Shown: in pieces, positions 36,873 through 45,369 of the stretch | Layout: the number at the start of each line of letters is the position of its first letter | How positions within the stretch are numbered: position 1 is the first letter of the stretch | NCBI RefSeq assembly: GCF_000938305.1 | Contig: NZ_JYMT01000021.1 | Span: forward strand, 152,836 to 216,835 | Direction of reading: 5' to 3' | DNA: 64,000 nucleotides | Origin: Bradyrhizobium sp. LTSP885 | GTDB lineage: Bacteria; Pseudomonadota; Alphaproteobacteria; Rhizobiales; Xanthobacteraceae | Notes under the pieces: model-generated | Seen by the model: only the letters and a program-made list of their open reading frames with translations | Told to the model about the DNA's origin: nothing | Database searches by the model: none | Translations under genes and position numbers: made by a program

Positions 36873-37319
36873 CTACCTTCGCACCCTGAAAAAATCCTTC
36901 AGCAGCGTTGCGGCCTCGCGTTCGCCGACCGCGCCGTAGACCTCGGGCACGTGGTGGCACGTCGGCTGCGCGAAGAACCGCACGCCTGATTCAACCGCGC
37001 CGCCCTTGGGGTCGGCGGCGCCGTAATAGAGCCGGCGGATGCGGGCCAGCGAGATTGCACCGGCGCACATCGTGCAGGGCTCGAGGGTGACGTAGAGGTC
37101 GCAATCGACCAGCCGCTCGGTGCCGATGGTTTCAGCGGCCTGCCGGAGCGCCAGAATCTCGGCATGGGCGGTGGGGTCGCGGTCGGTCAGCGTGCGGTTG
37201 CTGGCGGTGGCGATCACCTCATAACCCCGCACAATCACGCATCCGATCGGAACCTCGCCCGATTTTCCGGCATTTTTGGCCGTTTTCAGCGCCAAATCCA
37301 TAAAAGAGGGGGCTGTCAT
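36873..37319 (-). CDS. tadA: tRNA-specific adenosine deaminase
   Basis: A 148-residue zinc deaminase that converts A34 to inosine in tRNA-Arg. The zinc site is complete: HAEILALRQA (His and catalytic Glu, near 53-62) and EPCTMCAGAI (two Cys, near 83-92). Other family segments are GEVPIGCVIV near 24 and YGAADPKGGAVES near 106. ATG 37319 is used; an ATG at 37331 would add four residues. It is divergent from the large pseudouridine synthase gene. Confidence 0.94.
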   Translation of the reverse strand: MTAPSFMDLALKTAKNAGKSGEVPIGCVIVRGYEVIATASNRTLTDRDPTAHAEILALRQAAETIGTERLVDCDLYVTLEPCTMCAGAISLARIRRLYYGAADPKGGAVESGVRFFAQPTCHHVPEVYGAVGEREAATLLKDFFRVRR

Positions 37320-37459
37320 GCCTCGTATCATCGGAAGAAACCTGCTACTAGCTCGCCTTCAGCAAAAGTGGATGCCGGTTTTGCGTCAAACGCGCCGCCA
37401 ACAGGGCGCGTACGGCCGGTCACCCTTGCACCTCAATTGAACGTCCAGCGAGATTATTC

Positions 37460-39643
37460 ATGCCCCGCGACAGCGATAAAAACAACGATTCCGGCGGCCG
37501 GCGTGATCGTCCTGGCGGTGGAAAAGGCCGCCCCGGCGGCAGCAAAGGCCGCTCTGGCGCCGTCCGCGGCCCGGACAAGAAGTTCGCCAAGCGCGGCTTT
37601 GGGGGCAAGGATTCGGCCAGCAAGGGTGATGGCGAGAAGCGCGCGTCCGGCGGTGATCGTCCGCCGCGCCGCGAGTTCGGCGACAAGCCGAAGTTCAATC
37701 GTGAGGATCGCCCGCGCGGCGATCGGCCATTCAGCGCTCGTCCTCCGCGCGATGGCGATGGCGAGAAGCGCCCGTTCAAGCCGCGTGGCGATAGGCCCTT
37801 CAGCGCGCGTCCGGCCCGCGACGGCGATGGCGAGAAGCGTTCGTTCAGACCGCGCGAAGATCGCGGCGGCGAAAAGCGCCCCTACACCCCGCGTGGCGAC
37901 CGCCCGAATTTTAACCGCGACGACCGCCCACCGCGCCGTGATCGTGATGATGCTCGCCCGGCGGGACGGTCCTCTGATCGGAAGTTCGGCGACAAGAAGC
38001 CTTACGCGCCGCGTGATCGTGACGGCGAGAAGCGGCCCTATACGCCGCGCGGCGAAGGTTTTCGCAAGGACGGCGACCGGCCGCGGGGTGATCGCCCTTA
38101 CAGTCCGCGCCCGCCGCGCGATGGCGACCGGCCGGAACGGAAATTCGGCGGGGAGCGGAAATTCTCGTCGCGCGGTGCGCCAGATCGTGGTCCGCGCAAG
38201 GATTTCGGCGACAGGGCGGACCGTGGTCCGCGTAAAGATTTCGGCGATCGGCCGCAGCGCGGCGAATCCAAGCCGTGGCAGAAGCGCGATGACCGGGGCG
38301 ACCGCGATTCTCGCCCGCCGCGCGATGGCGCGCGGAGTTTCGACGGGCCGCGCTCCGATAAGCCGCGTGAGGATCGCGAACAGGGCGATCGTCCGAAATT
38401 CAGCCGTCCGCGCTGGGATCGCTCCGGGGATCGCAAAGAGGAAGGCGGCGACCGTCGTGAGCGGCCCGAAGGCCGCACGGGCTGGCAGGAACATCCGCGC
38501 AGCGAAGGCGGCTTCGGCGATCGCCCGCGCCGCGAGAACGAGGACGACAGCAAGGTCTTCGCGAAGCGCCCGGCCTTTGGCGGCCGCGGCGCCTATCGCG
38601 AACGGCCCGACTTCGATCGGCGCGAGCGTCCCGAACCGAAGCCGAAGAAGGCAGGCGAGCGCATCGCAAAAGTGCTGGCACGCGCCGGTCTCGCCTCGCG
38701 CCGTGATGCCGAGGAGATGGTCACGCAGGGCCGCGTCACCGTCAACGGCCGCGTGATCAACTCGCCGGCGCTCGATGTCACCGAGAACGATGTCGTGGCC
38801 GTCAACGGCAAGCAATTGCCGCCGCGCGAGCGAACGCGGTTGTTCATGTATCACAAGCCGCGCGGGCTGATGACGACGCACGCCGACCCGGAAGGGCGGC
38901 CGACCGTGTTCGACAATCTGCCGGAAGGCCTGCCGCGGCTGATCTCGATCGGCCGGCTCGATTTCAACACCGAGGGCCTGTTGCTGCTCACCAATGACGG
39001 CGGACTGGCGCGTACGCTTGAGCATCCCGACACCGGCTGGCTGCGCCGCTACCGCGTCCGCGCGCATGGCGAGGTGACGCAGGAACAGCTCGACCAGTTG
39101 AAGAACGGCATCGAGGTCGACGGCGTCAAATACGGCGCGATCGATGCGACGCTGGAGCGCGACCAGGGCGCCAATGTCTGGGTGGTGTTCGCGATCCGCG
39201 AGGGCAAGAACCGCGAGGTGCGCAACGTGATGGCGCATCTCGGCCTCGAGGTGAACCGGCTGATTCGGATCTCCTACGGCCCGTTCCAGCTCGGCGAGCT
39301 CGAGGAGGGCAAGGTCGAGGAGGTCAAGACGCGCGTGCTGCGCGAGCAGCTCGGCGAGAAGATCGCAAAGCTTGCCGGCGCGGATTTCAACCGGCCGGAG
39401 CAGCGCAAGGCCGAGGTCGGGGCCGACGAGGCCAGCGATGCGCCTGATGGCAAGAAGCCGTTCAAGCCCGCGGGAAAAAGCGCGCTGATCAATGACCGCA
39501 AGGGCCGTCGCGTGCTGGTGCAGCGCACCGGCAGCGACGAGGCGCGCGCGCGCAACGAGGACGAAGCCAACGGCTACGGCCCGCCGCGCCGCCCCAAGCG
39601 CGGCTATCACGGCAAGCGCGATCTCACGCCGAAGGACGAGTAA
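37460..39643 (+). CDS. rluB: RluB-type 23S rRNA pseudouridine synthase with long disordered N-terminus
   Basis: A 727-residue protein, more than twice the usual length. Residues about 397-450 form the S4 RNA-binding domain (RIAKVLARAGLASRRDAEEMVTQGRVTVNG). The catalytic domain follows to about 630, with the nucleophile Asp near 500 in SIGRLDFNTEGLLLLTNDG and KNREVRNVMAHLGLEVNRLIR near 580. The first ~390 residues are low complexity, built of Arg, Asp, Gly, Pro and Lys with drifting repeats such as RDGDGEKRPFKPRGDRPFSA. The C-terminal ~80 residues are also basic. The rsmD gene follows after six bases, so the two rRNA-modifying enzymes are cotranscribed. Confidence 0.93.
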   Translation: MPRDSDKNNDSGGRRDRPGGGKGRPGGSKGRSGAVRGPDKKFAKRGFGGKDSASKGDGEKRASGGDRPPRREFGDKPKFNREDRPRGDRPFSARPPRDGDGEKRPFKPRGDRPFSARPARDGDGEKRSFRPREDRGGEKRPYTPRGDRPNFNRDDRPPRRDRDDARPAGRSSDRKFGDKKPYAPRDRDGEKRPYTPRGEGFRKDGDRPRGDRPYSPRPPRDGDRPERKFGGERKFSSRGAPDRGPRKDFGDRADRGPRKDFGDRPQRGESKPWQKRDDRGDRDSRPPRDGARSFDGPRSDKPREDREQGDRPKFSRPRWDRSGDRKEEGGDRRERPEGRTGWQEHPRSEGGFGDRPRRENEDDSKVFAKRPAFGGRGAYRERPDFDRRERPEPKPKKAGERIAKVLARAGLASRRDAEEMVTQGRVTVNGRVINSPALDVTENDVVAVNGKQLPPRERTRLFMYHKPRGLMTTHADPEGRPTVFDNLPEGLPRLISIGRLDFNTEGLLLLTNDGGLARTLEHPDTGWLRRYRVRAHGEVTQEQLDQLKNGIEVDGVKYGAIDATLERDQGANVWVVFAIREGKNREVRNVMAHLGLEVNRLIRISYGPFQLGELEEGKVEEVKTRVLREQLGEKIAKLAGADFNRPEQRKAEVGADEASDAPDGKKPFKPAGKSALINDRKGRRVLVQRTGSDEARARNEDEANGYGPPRRPKRGYHGKRDLTPKDE

Positions 39644-39649
39644 TACGTC

Positions 39650-40213
39650 GTGCGCGTCGTCGGGGGTCGACTGAAAGGCCGCAATCTCGCGTCGCCCTCG
39701 GGCCGCGAGATCAGGCCAACCGCGGACCGCCTGCGCGAGTCCGTGTTCAACATCCTGATCCATGCCTATGACAACCCGATCGAGAACGCGCGTGTGCTCG
39801 ATCTGTTCGCCGGCACCGGCGCGCTGGGAATCGAAGCCGTCTCGCGCGGCGCAAAATTCACGCTGTTCGTCGACAACGGCGCGGAGGCGCGTGCGCTGTT
39901 GCGCAACAACGTGGAGTCATTGGGCCTCGGCGGCGTGACAAAAGTCTATCGCCGCGATGCCACCGATCTCGGCCCCGCGCACCCGATGGAGCCGTTCTCG
40001 CTGGCGTTCCTCGATCCGCCCTACGGCAAGGGTCTCGCCGACAAGGCGCTCGCCTCGCTGCGCAACGGCGGCTGGTTGACGCCGGGGGCGCTGGTCGTCG
40101 TCGAGGAGACAAAGGCCGCGGCGATCGCAGCGCCGGAGGGATTCGAAGAGCTTGAGCGGCGCGCGTATGACGATACGGAGTTTGTGTTTTTGCGCGCTGT
40201 GGCCGCAGCCTAA
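39650..40213 (+). CDS. rsmD: 16S rRNA (guanine(966)-N2)-methyltransferase
   Basis: A 187-residue SAM-dependent methyltransferase. The N-terminus MRVVGGRLKGRNLASPSGREIRPTADRLRESVFN is the family signature, the SAM loop is VLDLFAGTGALGIEAVSRG near 47-65, and the catalytic NPPY-like DPPYGKGLADKAL lies near 123. The start is GTG at 39650. Second gene after rluB; a composite repeat starts four bases after its stop. Confidence 0.95.
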   Translation: MRVVGGRLKGRNLASPSGREIRPTADRLRESVFNILIHAYDNPIENARVLDLFAGTGALGIEAVSRGAKFTLFVDNGAEARALLRNNVESLGLGGVTKVYRRDATDLGPAHPMEPFSLAFLDPPYGKGLADKALASLRNGGWLTPGALVVVEETKAAAIAAPEGFEELERRAYDDTEFVFLRAVAAA

Positions 40214-40216
40214 TCT

Positions 40217-40346
40217 GTCGTCCCTGCGAAAGCAGGGACCCATAACCACAAATGCGCATTGCCGACGCGCGCTGGAGCCACAGCCTTCACAAAACAAAAG
40301 CCGGTGGTTATGGGTCCCGGGTCGCGCTTCGCTTGCCCGGGACGAC
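40217..40346. repeat. Composite nested-palindrome element, copy C
   Basis: Left arm GTCGTCCCTGCGAAAGCAGG then GACCCATAACCAC; right arm GTGGTTATGGGTCCCGG, a loop GTCGCGCTTCGCTTGC, then CCGGGACGAC. The middle keeps GGAGCCACAGCC. It begins four bases after the rsmD stop and ends seven bases before the mutL stop, filling the convergent gap. Confidence 0.92.
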
Positions 40347-40352
40347 GAGGCC

Positions 40353-42170
40353 TTACCTCCGCCCGAACAGCTTCTCGATATCGCTCAGCTTCAATTCGAC
40401 ATAGGTCGGGCGACCGTGGTTGCATTGGCCGGAGTTCGGCGTGTCTTCCATTTCGCGGAGCAGCGCGTTCATCTCTTCCGGCTTGAGGCGGCGGCCGGCG
40501 CGGACCGAGCCGTGGCAGGCCATGGTGGCGGCGACATGCATCAGGCGGCGTTCGAGCGGCAGCGCCTCATCCCATTCCGCCATGTGCTCGGCGAGATCGC
40601 GCAGAAGCCCCGCAGCATTCGCCTTGCCGAGCAGCGAGGGCGTTTCGCGCACCGCGACTGCGCCGGGGCCGAACGATTCGATCGCCAGGCCAAATGACGC
40701 CAGCTCCTCGGCGCGATCGAGCAGCTTCTCGACGGTCGCCTCATCGAGCTCGACGATCTCGGGGATCAGCAGGATCTGCCGCTGCACGCCGTTCTTCGCC
40801 AGCGAGGCCTTCAGTCTCTCGTAGACGATGCGCTCATGGGCCGCGTGCTGGTCCACGACGATCAGGCCGTCGCGGGTCTGCGAGACGATATAGGTCTCGT
40901 GGATCTGGGTGCGCGCGGCGCCGAGCGGGCGGTCGAGCATATCGGGGGCAGGCGCGGCCTCGAAACGCACATCGGCGGTCGGCGTGCCGACATCGAAGGC
41001 AGCCTGCCCGGGTTCGGCGAACGCGGTCGCCGCCGCGCCCTCGAACGCGCGCATCGGGTTGACCGGAAAGGACGGCGAACTGCGCCAGTCCCAATTGCCC
41101 GGGCGCGGCGGCGCAAAGCCGGTGCGGAACGCCTGCAACGTCGCGCCGTCGGCGGCGTTGGCCGCGGTGCGCTTGCCCTCGCGCGCCAGGCCGTCCTTCA
41201 ATGCGTGCACGATCAGCGCGCGGACCAGTCCGGCATTGCGGAACCGGACCTCGGTCTTGGCCGGATGCACATTGGCGTCGACCTCTTGCGGGTCGCAGGT
41301 CACGAACAGCGCCACCACAGGATGACGATCACGCGGCAGGTAGTCGGAATAGGCGGCACGCACCGCGCCCAGGATCAGTTTGTCGCGGACCGGGCGACCG
41401 TTGACGAACAGATACTGCCCGAGCGCATTGGCGCGGGTCAGCGACGGCGCGGCGGCAAACCCCTCGACCGAGACGCCCTCGCGTTCGGAATGGACCTCGA
41501 TGGCGCAACCGCGAAAATCGGCGCCGAGGATATCGCCAAGCCGCGTCAGCCGGCCGGCCGCGCCGGGCAGGGCGGCGGCCCAGGTCACCGGCGCGCGCTC
41601 CTCGCCGGCCAGCGTAAAGGCGATGTCGGGACGCGCCATGGCAAGGCGCCGCACCACCTCGCGGATCGCCTCCGCTTCGGTGCGGTCGGTCTTCAGAAAC
41701 TTGAGCCGCGCCGGCGTGGCGTAGAACAGGTCATTGACCTCGACGCGGGTACCGTGGCCGAGCGCCGCCGGCATCACGTCCGATTTCGCGCCGCCTTCGA
41801 CTGACAGCGACCAGGCATGCGGCTCGCCGGCATGGCGCGTGGTGATGCCGAGCTTCGCGACCGCGCCGATCGACGGCAGCGCCTCGCCGCGGAACCCGAG
41901 CGTCCGGATGCGTAAGAGGTCCTCGTCGTCGAGCTTGGAGGTGGCATGGCGGTCGACCGCGAGCGCGAGATCGCCGCGCGTCATGCCGCTGCCGTCATCG
42001 GTGATGCCGATCCGGCGCCGGCCGCCGCCATCGGTGAAAACATCGATCCTGACAGCACCGGCGTCGATCGCATTCTCCACGAGTTCCTTGACCACGCTCG
42101 CGGGACGCTCGACCACCTCGCCGGCGGCGATGCGGTTGACGATCTGTTCGGGGAGCTGGCGGACGGGCAT
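40353..42170 (-). CDS. mutL: DNA mismatch repair protein MutL
   Basis: A 605-residue GHKL ATPase that links mismatch recognition to strand removal. The ATP site is complete: AAGEVVERPASVVKELVENAIDAGA near 15-39, DDGSGMTRGDL near 56, and RTLGFRGEALPSIGAVAKL near 88. The C-terminal domain holds DQHAAHERIVYE near 425, which fits the endonuclease motif DQHA-x2-E-x4-E found in MutL of organisms without MutH. The middle (about 330-410) is a variable linker. It stands alone. Confidence 0.97.
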   Translation of the reverse strand: MPVRQLPEQIVNRIAAGEVVERPASVVKELVENAIDAGAVRIDVFTDGGGRRRIGITDDGSGMTRGDLALAVDRHATSKLDDEDLLRIRTLGFRGEALPSIGAVAKLGITTRHAGEPHAWSLSVEGGAKSDVMPAALGHGTRVEVNDLFYATPARLKFLKTDRTEAEAIREVVRRLAMARPDIAFTLAGEERAPVTWAAALPGAAGRLTRLGDILGADFRGCAIEVHSEREGVSVEGFAAAPSLTRANALGQYLFVNGRPVRDKLILGAVRAAYSDYLPRDRHPVVALFVTCDPQEVDANVHPAKTEVRFRNAGLVRALIVHALKDGLAREGKRTAANAADGATLQAFRTGFAPPRPGNWDWRSSPSFPVNPMRAFEGAAATAFAEPGQAAFDVGTPTADVRFEAAPAPDMLDRPLGAARTQIHETYIVSQTRDGLIVVDQHAAHERIVYERLKASLAKNGVQRQILLIPEIVELDEATVEKLLDRAEELASFGLAIESFGPGAVAVRETPSLLGKANAAGLLRDLAEHMAEWDEALPLERRLMHVAATMACHGSVRAGRRLKPEEMNALLREMEDTPNSGQCNHGRPTYVELKLSDIEKLFGRR

Positions 42171-42399
42171 GACGCTACGTTTTGAGGAGATTCGAGGCTT
42201 GGGCCATTCTAGAGCGCCGCGCGGGCAAATGCATCGGGTGGCCCGGGAATGTCACCCGTTAGCTGGGGATGGAGCCGGCACATCGCCTTGAAGATGCTCA
42301 TCTTCGGCATCGGACCCCGCTAGTTCCTACGTGGTGATTGTGAGGCCCGACGCGCAGGTATATCGTTTAGAAAAATTATAATCTTGCCGGAGGATCGCC

Positions 42400-42705
42400 A
42401 TGTGCCATTTGTTCGGGCACCAGCCGCAACGCAACTATGAATCGCAGACCCGATCGCTGCGGATCGGCCGCCATTGCACCTCGATCCGGCTGGAAATGTC
42501 GTTCTGGGATACGCTGGAGGAAATCGCGGCCAAGGAAGGCATGACCGTGGCCAAGTTCCTCACCACGTTGTACGGCGAGGTCCTCGACCACCATGGCGAA
42601 GTCAATAATTTCGCGTCGCTGTTGCGCTGCTGTTGCCTGATCTACCGCTCACAGAGTGCGCCCGCCGTGTTTCACCGCGAGTCCATCCTGGACGCCGCCG
42701 AATAG
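42400..42705 (+). CDS. Ribbon-helix-helix domain protein
   Basis: A 101-residue protein. The middle, LRIGRHCTSIRLEMSFWDTLEEIAAKEGMTVAKFLTTLYGEV (about 20-61), fits the RHH_4 family of small DNA-binding or Arc-like domains. The N-terminus has MCHLFGHQP, and the C-terminal part contains LLRCCCLIYRS with three Cys in a row. GGAGG lies seven bases upstream of the ATG, and a perfect TATAAT box at 42377-42382 is just ahead, implying a very short leader. The function is unknown; it may be a regulator. A terminator follows. Confidence 0.85.
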   Translation: MCHLFGHQPQRNYESQTRSLRIGRHCTSIRLEMSFWDTLEEIAAKEGMTVAKFLTTLYGEVLDHHGEVNNFASLLRCCCLIYRSQSAPAVFHRESILDAAE

Positions 42706-42729
42706 GCAAGGCGGCACTGACGGCAATGA

Positions 42730-42764
42730 AAAGCGGCTCCGCCCGTTCCGGGCAGAGCCGCTTT
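42730..42764. terminator. Terminator between the RHH gene and the GMC operon
   Basis: AAAGCGGCTC and GAGCCGCTTT form a perfect ten-base stem, extended inside by GCCCG/CGGGC. T-rich sequence follows on the plus strand (TTTCGTTT) and a shorter T-run on the minus strand, so it can serve both convergent transcripts. Confidence 0.85.
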
Positions 42765-42782
42765 CGTTTGAGACTGCCGAAC

Positions 42783-44351
42783 CTAGATCTCCTTGCGTTG
42801 CATCGCACCGGCGATGCTGTCGGCCTGCCGGATTGCCAGCGACACGATCGTCAGCGTCGGATTGCAGGCTGCACCCGAGGTGAACTGGCTGCCGTCGGAG
42901 ACGAACAGGTTCTTGATGTCGTGGCTCTGGCCGAATTTGTTGACCACGCCGTCGCGCGGCTTCTCGCTCATCCGGTTGGTGCCCATGTTGTGGGTGCTGG
43001 GATAGGGCGGCGTGGGGTAGGTCACCGTGGCGCCGACCGCCTCGTAGACGGCAGATCCCTGTCTGTAGGCGTGCTCGCGCATCGCGACGTCATTGGGGTG
43101 ATCGTCGAAATGCACGCTCGCGACCGGCATGCCGAACTTGTCTTTGGCCACCGGATCGAGCGTGATGCGGTTGGTCTCCTGCGGCATGTCTTCGCCGACC
43201 AGCCACATGCCCGCCATCCGCGGATAGCCATCGATCGCGCTGGTGAAGGAACGCCCCCACGCGCCGGGATTGAGGAACGCCGCCATGAACGGCAGGCCGA
43301 GCGACAGCGTCTCCATCTCGTAGCCGCCGACGAAGCCGCGCTTCGGATCGTTCTTTGCCTCGTCACGGACGATGCCGGCCATCGTGGTGCCGCGATACAT
43401 GTGCACCGATTGCTCGAACACGGCGTACACGCTGCCGGTCATGTGCCGCATGTAGTTGCGTCCGACTTGCCCCGATGAGTTGGCAAGGCCGTCCGGGAAC
43501 ATGGTCGAGGCGCTGTTGAGCAGCAGCCGCGGGCTCTCGATCGAATTGCCGGCGACCGCCACGACGCGCGCCTTCTGGCGCTGCGTCGCGCCCGCAGCAT
43601 CAGCATAGACCACGCCGGTCACCCTGCCGGATTGATCGTGCTCGATTTTGATCACCATGCTGTTGGGGCGCACTTCGAGATTGCCGGTGGCTTCGCCCTT
43701 CGGGATTTCCGTGTAGAGCGTCGACCACTTTGCGCCGGACTTGCAACCCTGGAAGCAGAAGCCGATCTGCTGGCACGCTCCACGCCCGTCACGCGGCTCG
43801 GAGTTGATCGCCATCCGCCCGGTATGGACCTCCTTGTAGCCGAGCTTCTTGGCGCCGGCCTCCAGCACCTTGAAATTGTTGTTGCCGGGTAGCCCAGGGA
43901 TCCCGTTGGTGCGCGTCACGCCCATCTTGTTCTCGGCCTTGGCGTAGTATGGCTCCATATCGGCGAGCGTGATTGGCCAATCCAGAAGGTTGGCGCCGGG
44001 CAGGTTGCCGTAGGTCGACTTGGCCTTGAACTCGTGCTCGTCGAAGCGCAGCGAGGCGCCGGCCCAGTGCGTGGTCGAGCCGCCAACCGCCTTCACGATC
44101 CAGGCCGGCAGGTTCGCGAAATCCTTGGCTACGCGCCAGCTTCCCGACGTGGTGCGCATGTCCGACCAGGCGAGTTGGGTGAAGCTGTCCCATTCATCAT
44201 TGATGAAATCCTGGTTCTCGATGCGGCTGCCGGCTTCCAGGATCACGACCTTGATGCCCTTTTGCGCCAGTTCATTGCCGAGCGTTCCGCCGCCGGCACC
44301 GGAGCCGACGATGACGACAACGCCGCTGTCATTCAGATCGAATTTTGCCAT
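42783..44351 (-). CDS. GMC family FAD-dependent dehydrogenase
   Basis: A 522-residue flavoprotein of the glucose-methanol-choline family, close to the large subunit of membrane-bound gluconate/sugar dehydrogenases. The FAD-binding start is VVIVGSGAGGGTLGNELAQKGIKVVILEAGSRI (about 12-44), with GGSTTHWAGASLRF near 89. The C-terminal catalytic region has PSTHNMGTNRMSEKPRDGVVN near 460 and SGAACNPTLTIVSLAIRQAD near 490. It has no signal peptide and is probably carried out by the Tat signal of its partner. Last gene of a four-gene operon with a small subunit, a VOC protein and a cytochrome c. Confidence 0.93.
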   Translation of the reverse strand: MAKFDLNDSGVVVIVGSGAGGGTLGNELAQKGIKVVILEAGSRIENQDFINDEWDSFTQLAWSDMRTTSGSWRVAKDFANLPAWIVKAVGGSTTHWAGASLRFDEHEFKAKSTYGNLPGANLLDWPITLADMEPYYAKAENKMGVTRTNGIPGLPGNNNFKVLEAGAKKLGYKEVHTGRMAINSEPRDGRGACQQIGFCFQGCKSGAKWSTLYTEIPKGEATGNLEVRPNSMVIKIEHDQSGRVTGVVYADAAGATQRQKARVVAVAGNSIESPRLLLNSASTMFPDGLANSSGQVGRNYMRHMTGSVYAVFEQSVHMYRGTTMAGIVRDEAKNDPKRGFVGGYEMETLSLGLPFMAAFLNPGAWGRSFTSAIDGYPRMAGMWLVGEDMPQETNRITLDPVAKDKFGMPVASVHFDDHPNDVAMREHAYRQGSAVYEAVGATVTYPTPPYPSTHNMGTNRMSEKPRDGVVNKFGQSHDIKNLFVSDGSQFTSGAACNPTLTIVSLAIRQADSIAGAMQRKEI

Positions 44352-44384
44352 TGTTGGTTTCCTCCTGACGTTCGTTGCGTGGGT

Positions 44385-44933
44385 TCAAGCCTTCGGCAGC
44401 CAGTCGATGTCGGCGAAGCCGCGCTTGATGTAGCCGCCATGCTCGGCGGAGGAGCCCTCGTAGCCGAACTTCGGCCAAACCTCCTTGTTGTTGTAGAGCG
44501 ACACGATGAGGTCGCCGCGGATCTTCTGGAAGAAGGCGCTCTGTTCGATTCGTTGCAGCAGCGCGACGCGGTCGTTCTCCCAGGCAAGCTGGACGTAAGG
44601 CATCTTGTGACGGTCGTTGGCCTCCTGATCGAGGCGCGCGACGCCGTCAGTGATCAGCGATTTCACCGCCGGATCCTTGGCCGCCTTGTCATCCCACGGC
44701 TTGATCGCTGATATGTAGTAGCTGTCGCCGAGGAAATCTTGCGGGTAGATGTCGCGCGCTATCTTCAACAGCGTCTTCAGCGTGGCCGGCGGCAGCGTGC
44801 TCGCCTCATCGGCCCAGGCGTCGGTAACGCCGAGCCCTGTGCTGGTCGCGATTGCGACCGCAGGCGCGGTCGCTGCGGCGCCCTTCAGGAAGATTCGGCG
44901 GTCAAATTTGCTGCGACGATCGACTTCTCTCAT
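44385..44933 (-). CDS. Gluconate 2-dehydrogenase subunit 3 family protein
   Basis: A 182-residue small subunit of a GMC-type dehydrogenase. It starts with a twin-arginine signal, FDRRIFLKGAAATAPAVAIA (about residues 10-29), so it is folded in the cytoplasm and carries the flavin subunit to the periplasm. The conserved part includes LKTLLKIARDIYPQDFLGDSYY near 50-71 and the C-terminal VSLYNNKEVWPKFGYEGSSAEHGGYIKRGFADIDWLP. It lies 33 bases before the flavin subunit gene. Confidence 0.92.
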   Translation of the reverse strand: MREVDRRSKFDRRIFLKGAAATAPAVAIATSTGLGVTDAWADEASTLPPATLKTLLKIARDIYPQDFLGDSYYISAIKPWDDKAAKDPAVKSLITDGVARLDQEANDRHKMPYVQLAWENDRVALLQRIEQSAFFQKIRGDLIVSLYNNKEVWPKFGYEGSSAEHGGYIKRGFADIDWLPKA

Positions 44934-44973
44934 GGGTTTCCTCCGTAAAATTATTGTTTGATTGCGATTGTTA

Positions 44974-45369
44974 TTACCCGAAGCGCCCGCCGCGCTGGAT
45001 CACCTCGATCTTGTAGCCGTCGGGATCGGAGACGAAGAAGAAGCGCGCCAGCGTCTCGCCGTCATGCTTGAAATCACGCAGTGGCCCGGGCGACAGCTTC
45101 TCCCTTTCGAAGCGTGCATGCTCGGTGTCGACGTCATCGACGACCACCGCGAGATGGCCGTAGCCGTCGCCGAGCGCGTAAGGCTCCTTGCGATCGAAAT
45201 TCACCGTGAGTTCGACCTCGAACGGCGAGGAGGGATGGCGCAGATAGATCAGCGCGAAATCGGGAAATCTCAGATTGTCGGCAATCTCGAGGCCGAACGC
45301 GCGCTGGTAGAAGTCGAGCGCTTTGGCCTCGTCGAATACGCGGATCATGGAATGAACGGGTTTCGCCAT
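44974..45369 (-). CDS. VOC family protein, lactoylglutathione lyase-like
   Basis: A 131-residue metal-dependent VOC enzyme. MAKPVHSMIRVFDEAKALDFYQRAFGLEIADN and the C-terminal FVSDPDGYKIEVIQRGG are typical of glyoxalase I, including His6 and Glu (YKIEVI, near 123) for the metal. ELTVNFDRKEPYALGDGYGHLAVVVDD near 51-77 carries the other metal ligands. Its start directly follows the cytochrome c stop (TGA|ATG), so it belongs to the dehydrogenase operon. A role in handling a reactive keto or aldehyde product is inference. Confidence 0.87.
   Translation of the reverse strand: MAKPVHSMIRVFDEAKALDFYQRAFGLEIADNLRFPDFALIYLRHPSSPFEVELTVNFDRKEPYALGDGYGHLAVVVDDVDTEHARFEREKLSPGPLRDFKHDGETLARFFFVSDPDGYKIEVIQRGGRFG

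Noticed and set aside
37700..38400. Regular short repeats that might be a CRISPR array
   Set aside because: The repeats are in frame with protein repeats, drift in sequence, and have no constant repeat length or unique spacers.
37454..39763. A 769-codon open frame opposite the RluB-type gene
   Set aside because: It is the antisense of a low-complexity GC-rich gene and has only hydrophobic/Ala-Arg composition; the plus strand has the S4 and synthase motifs.
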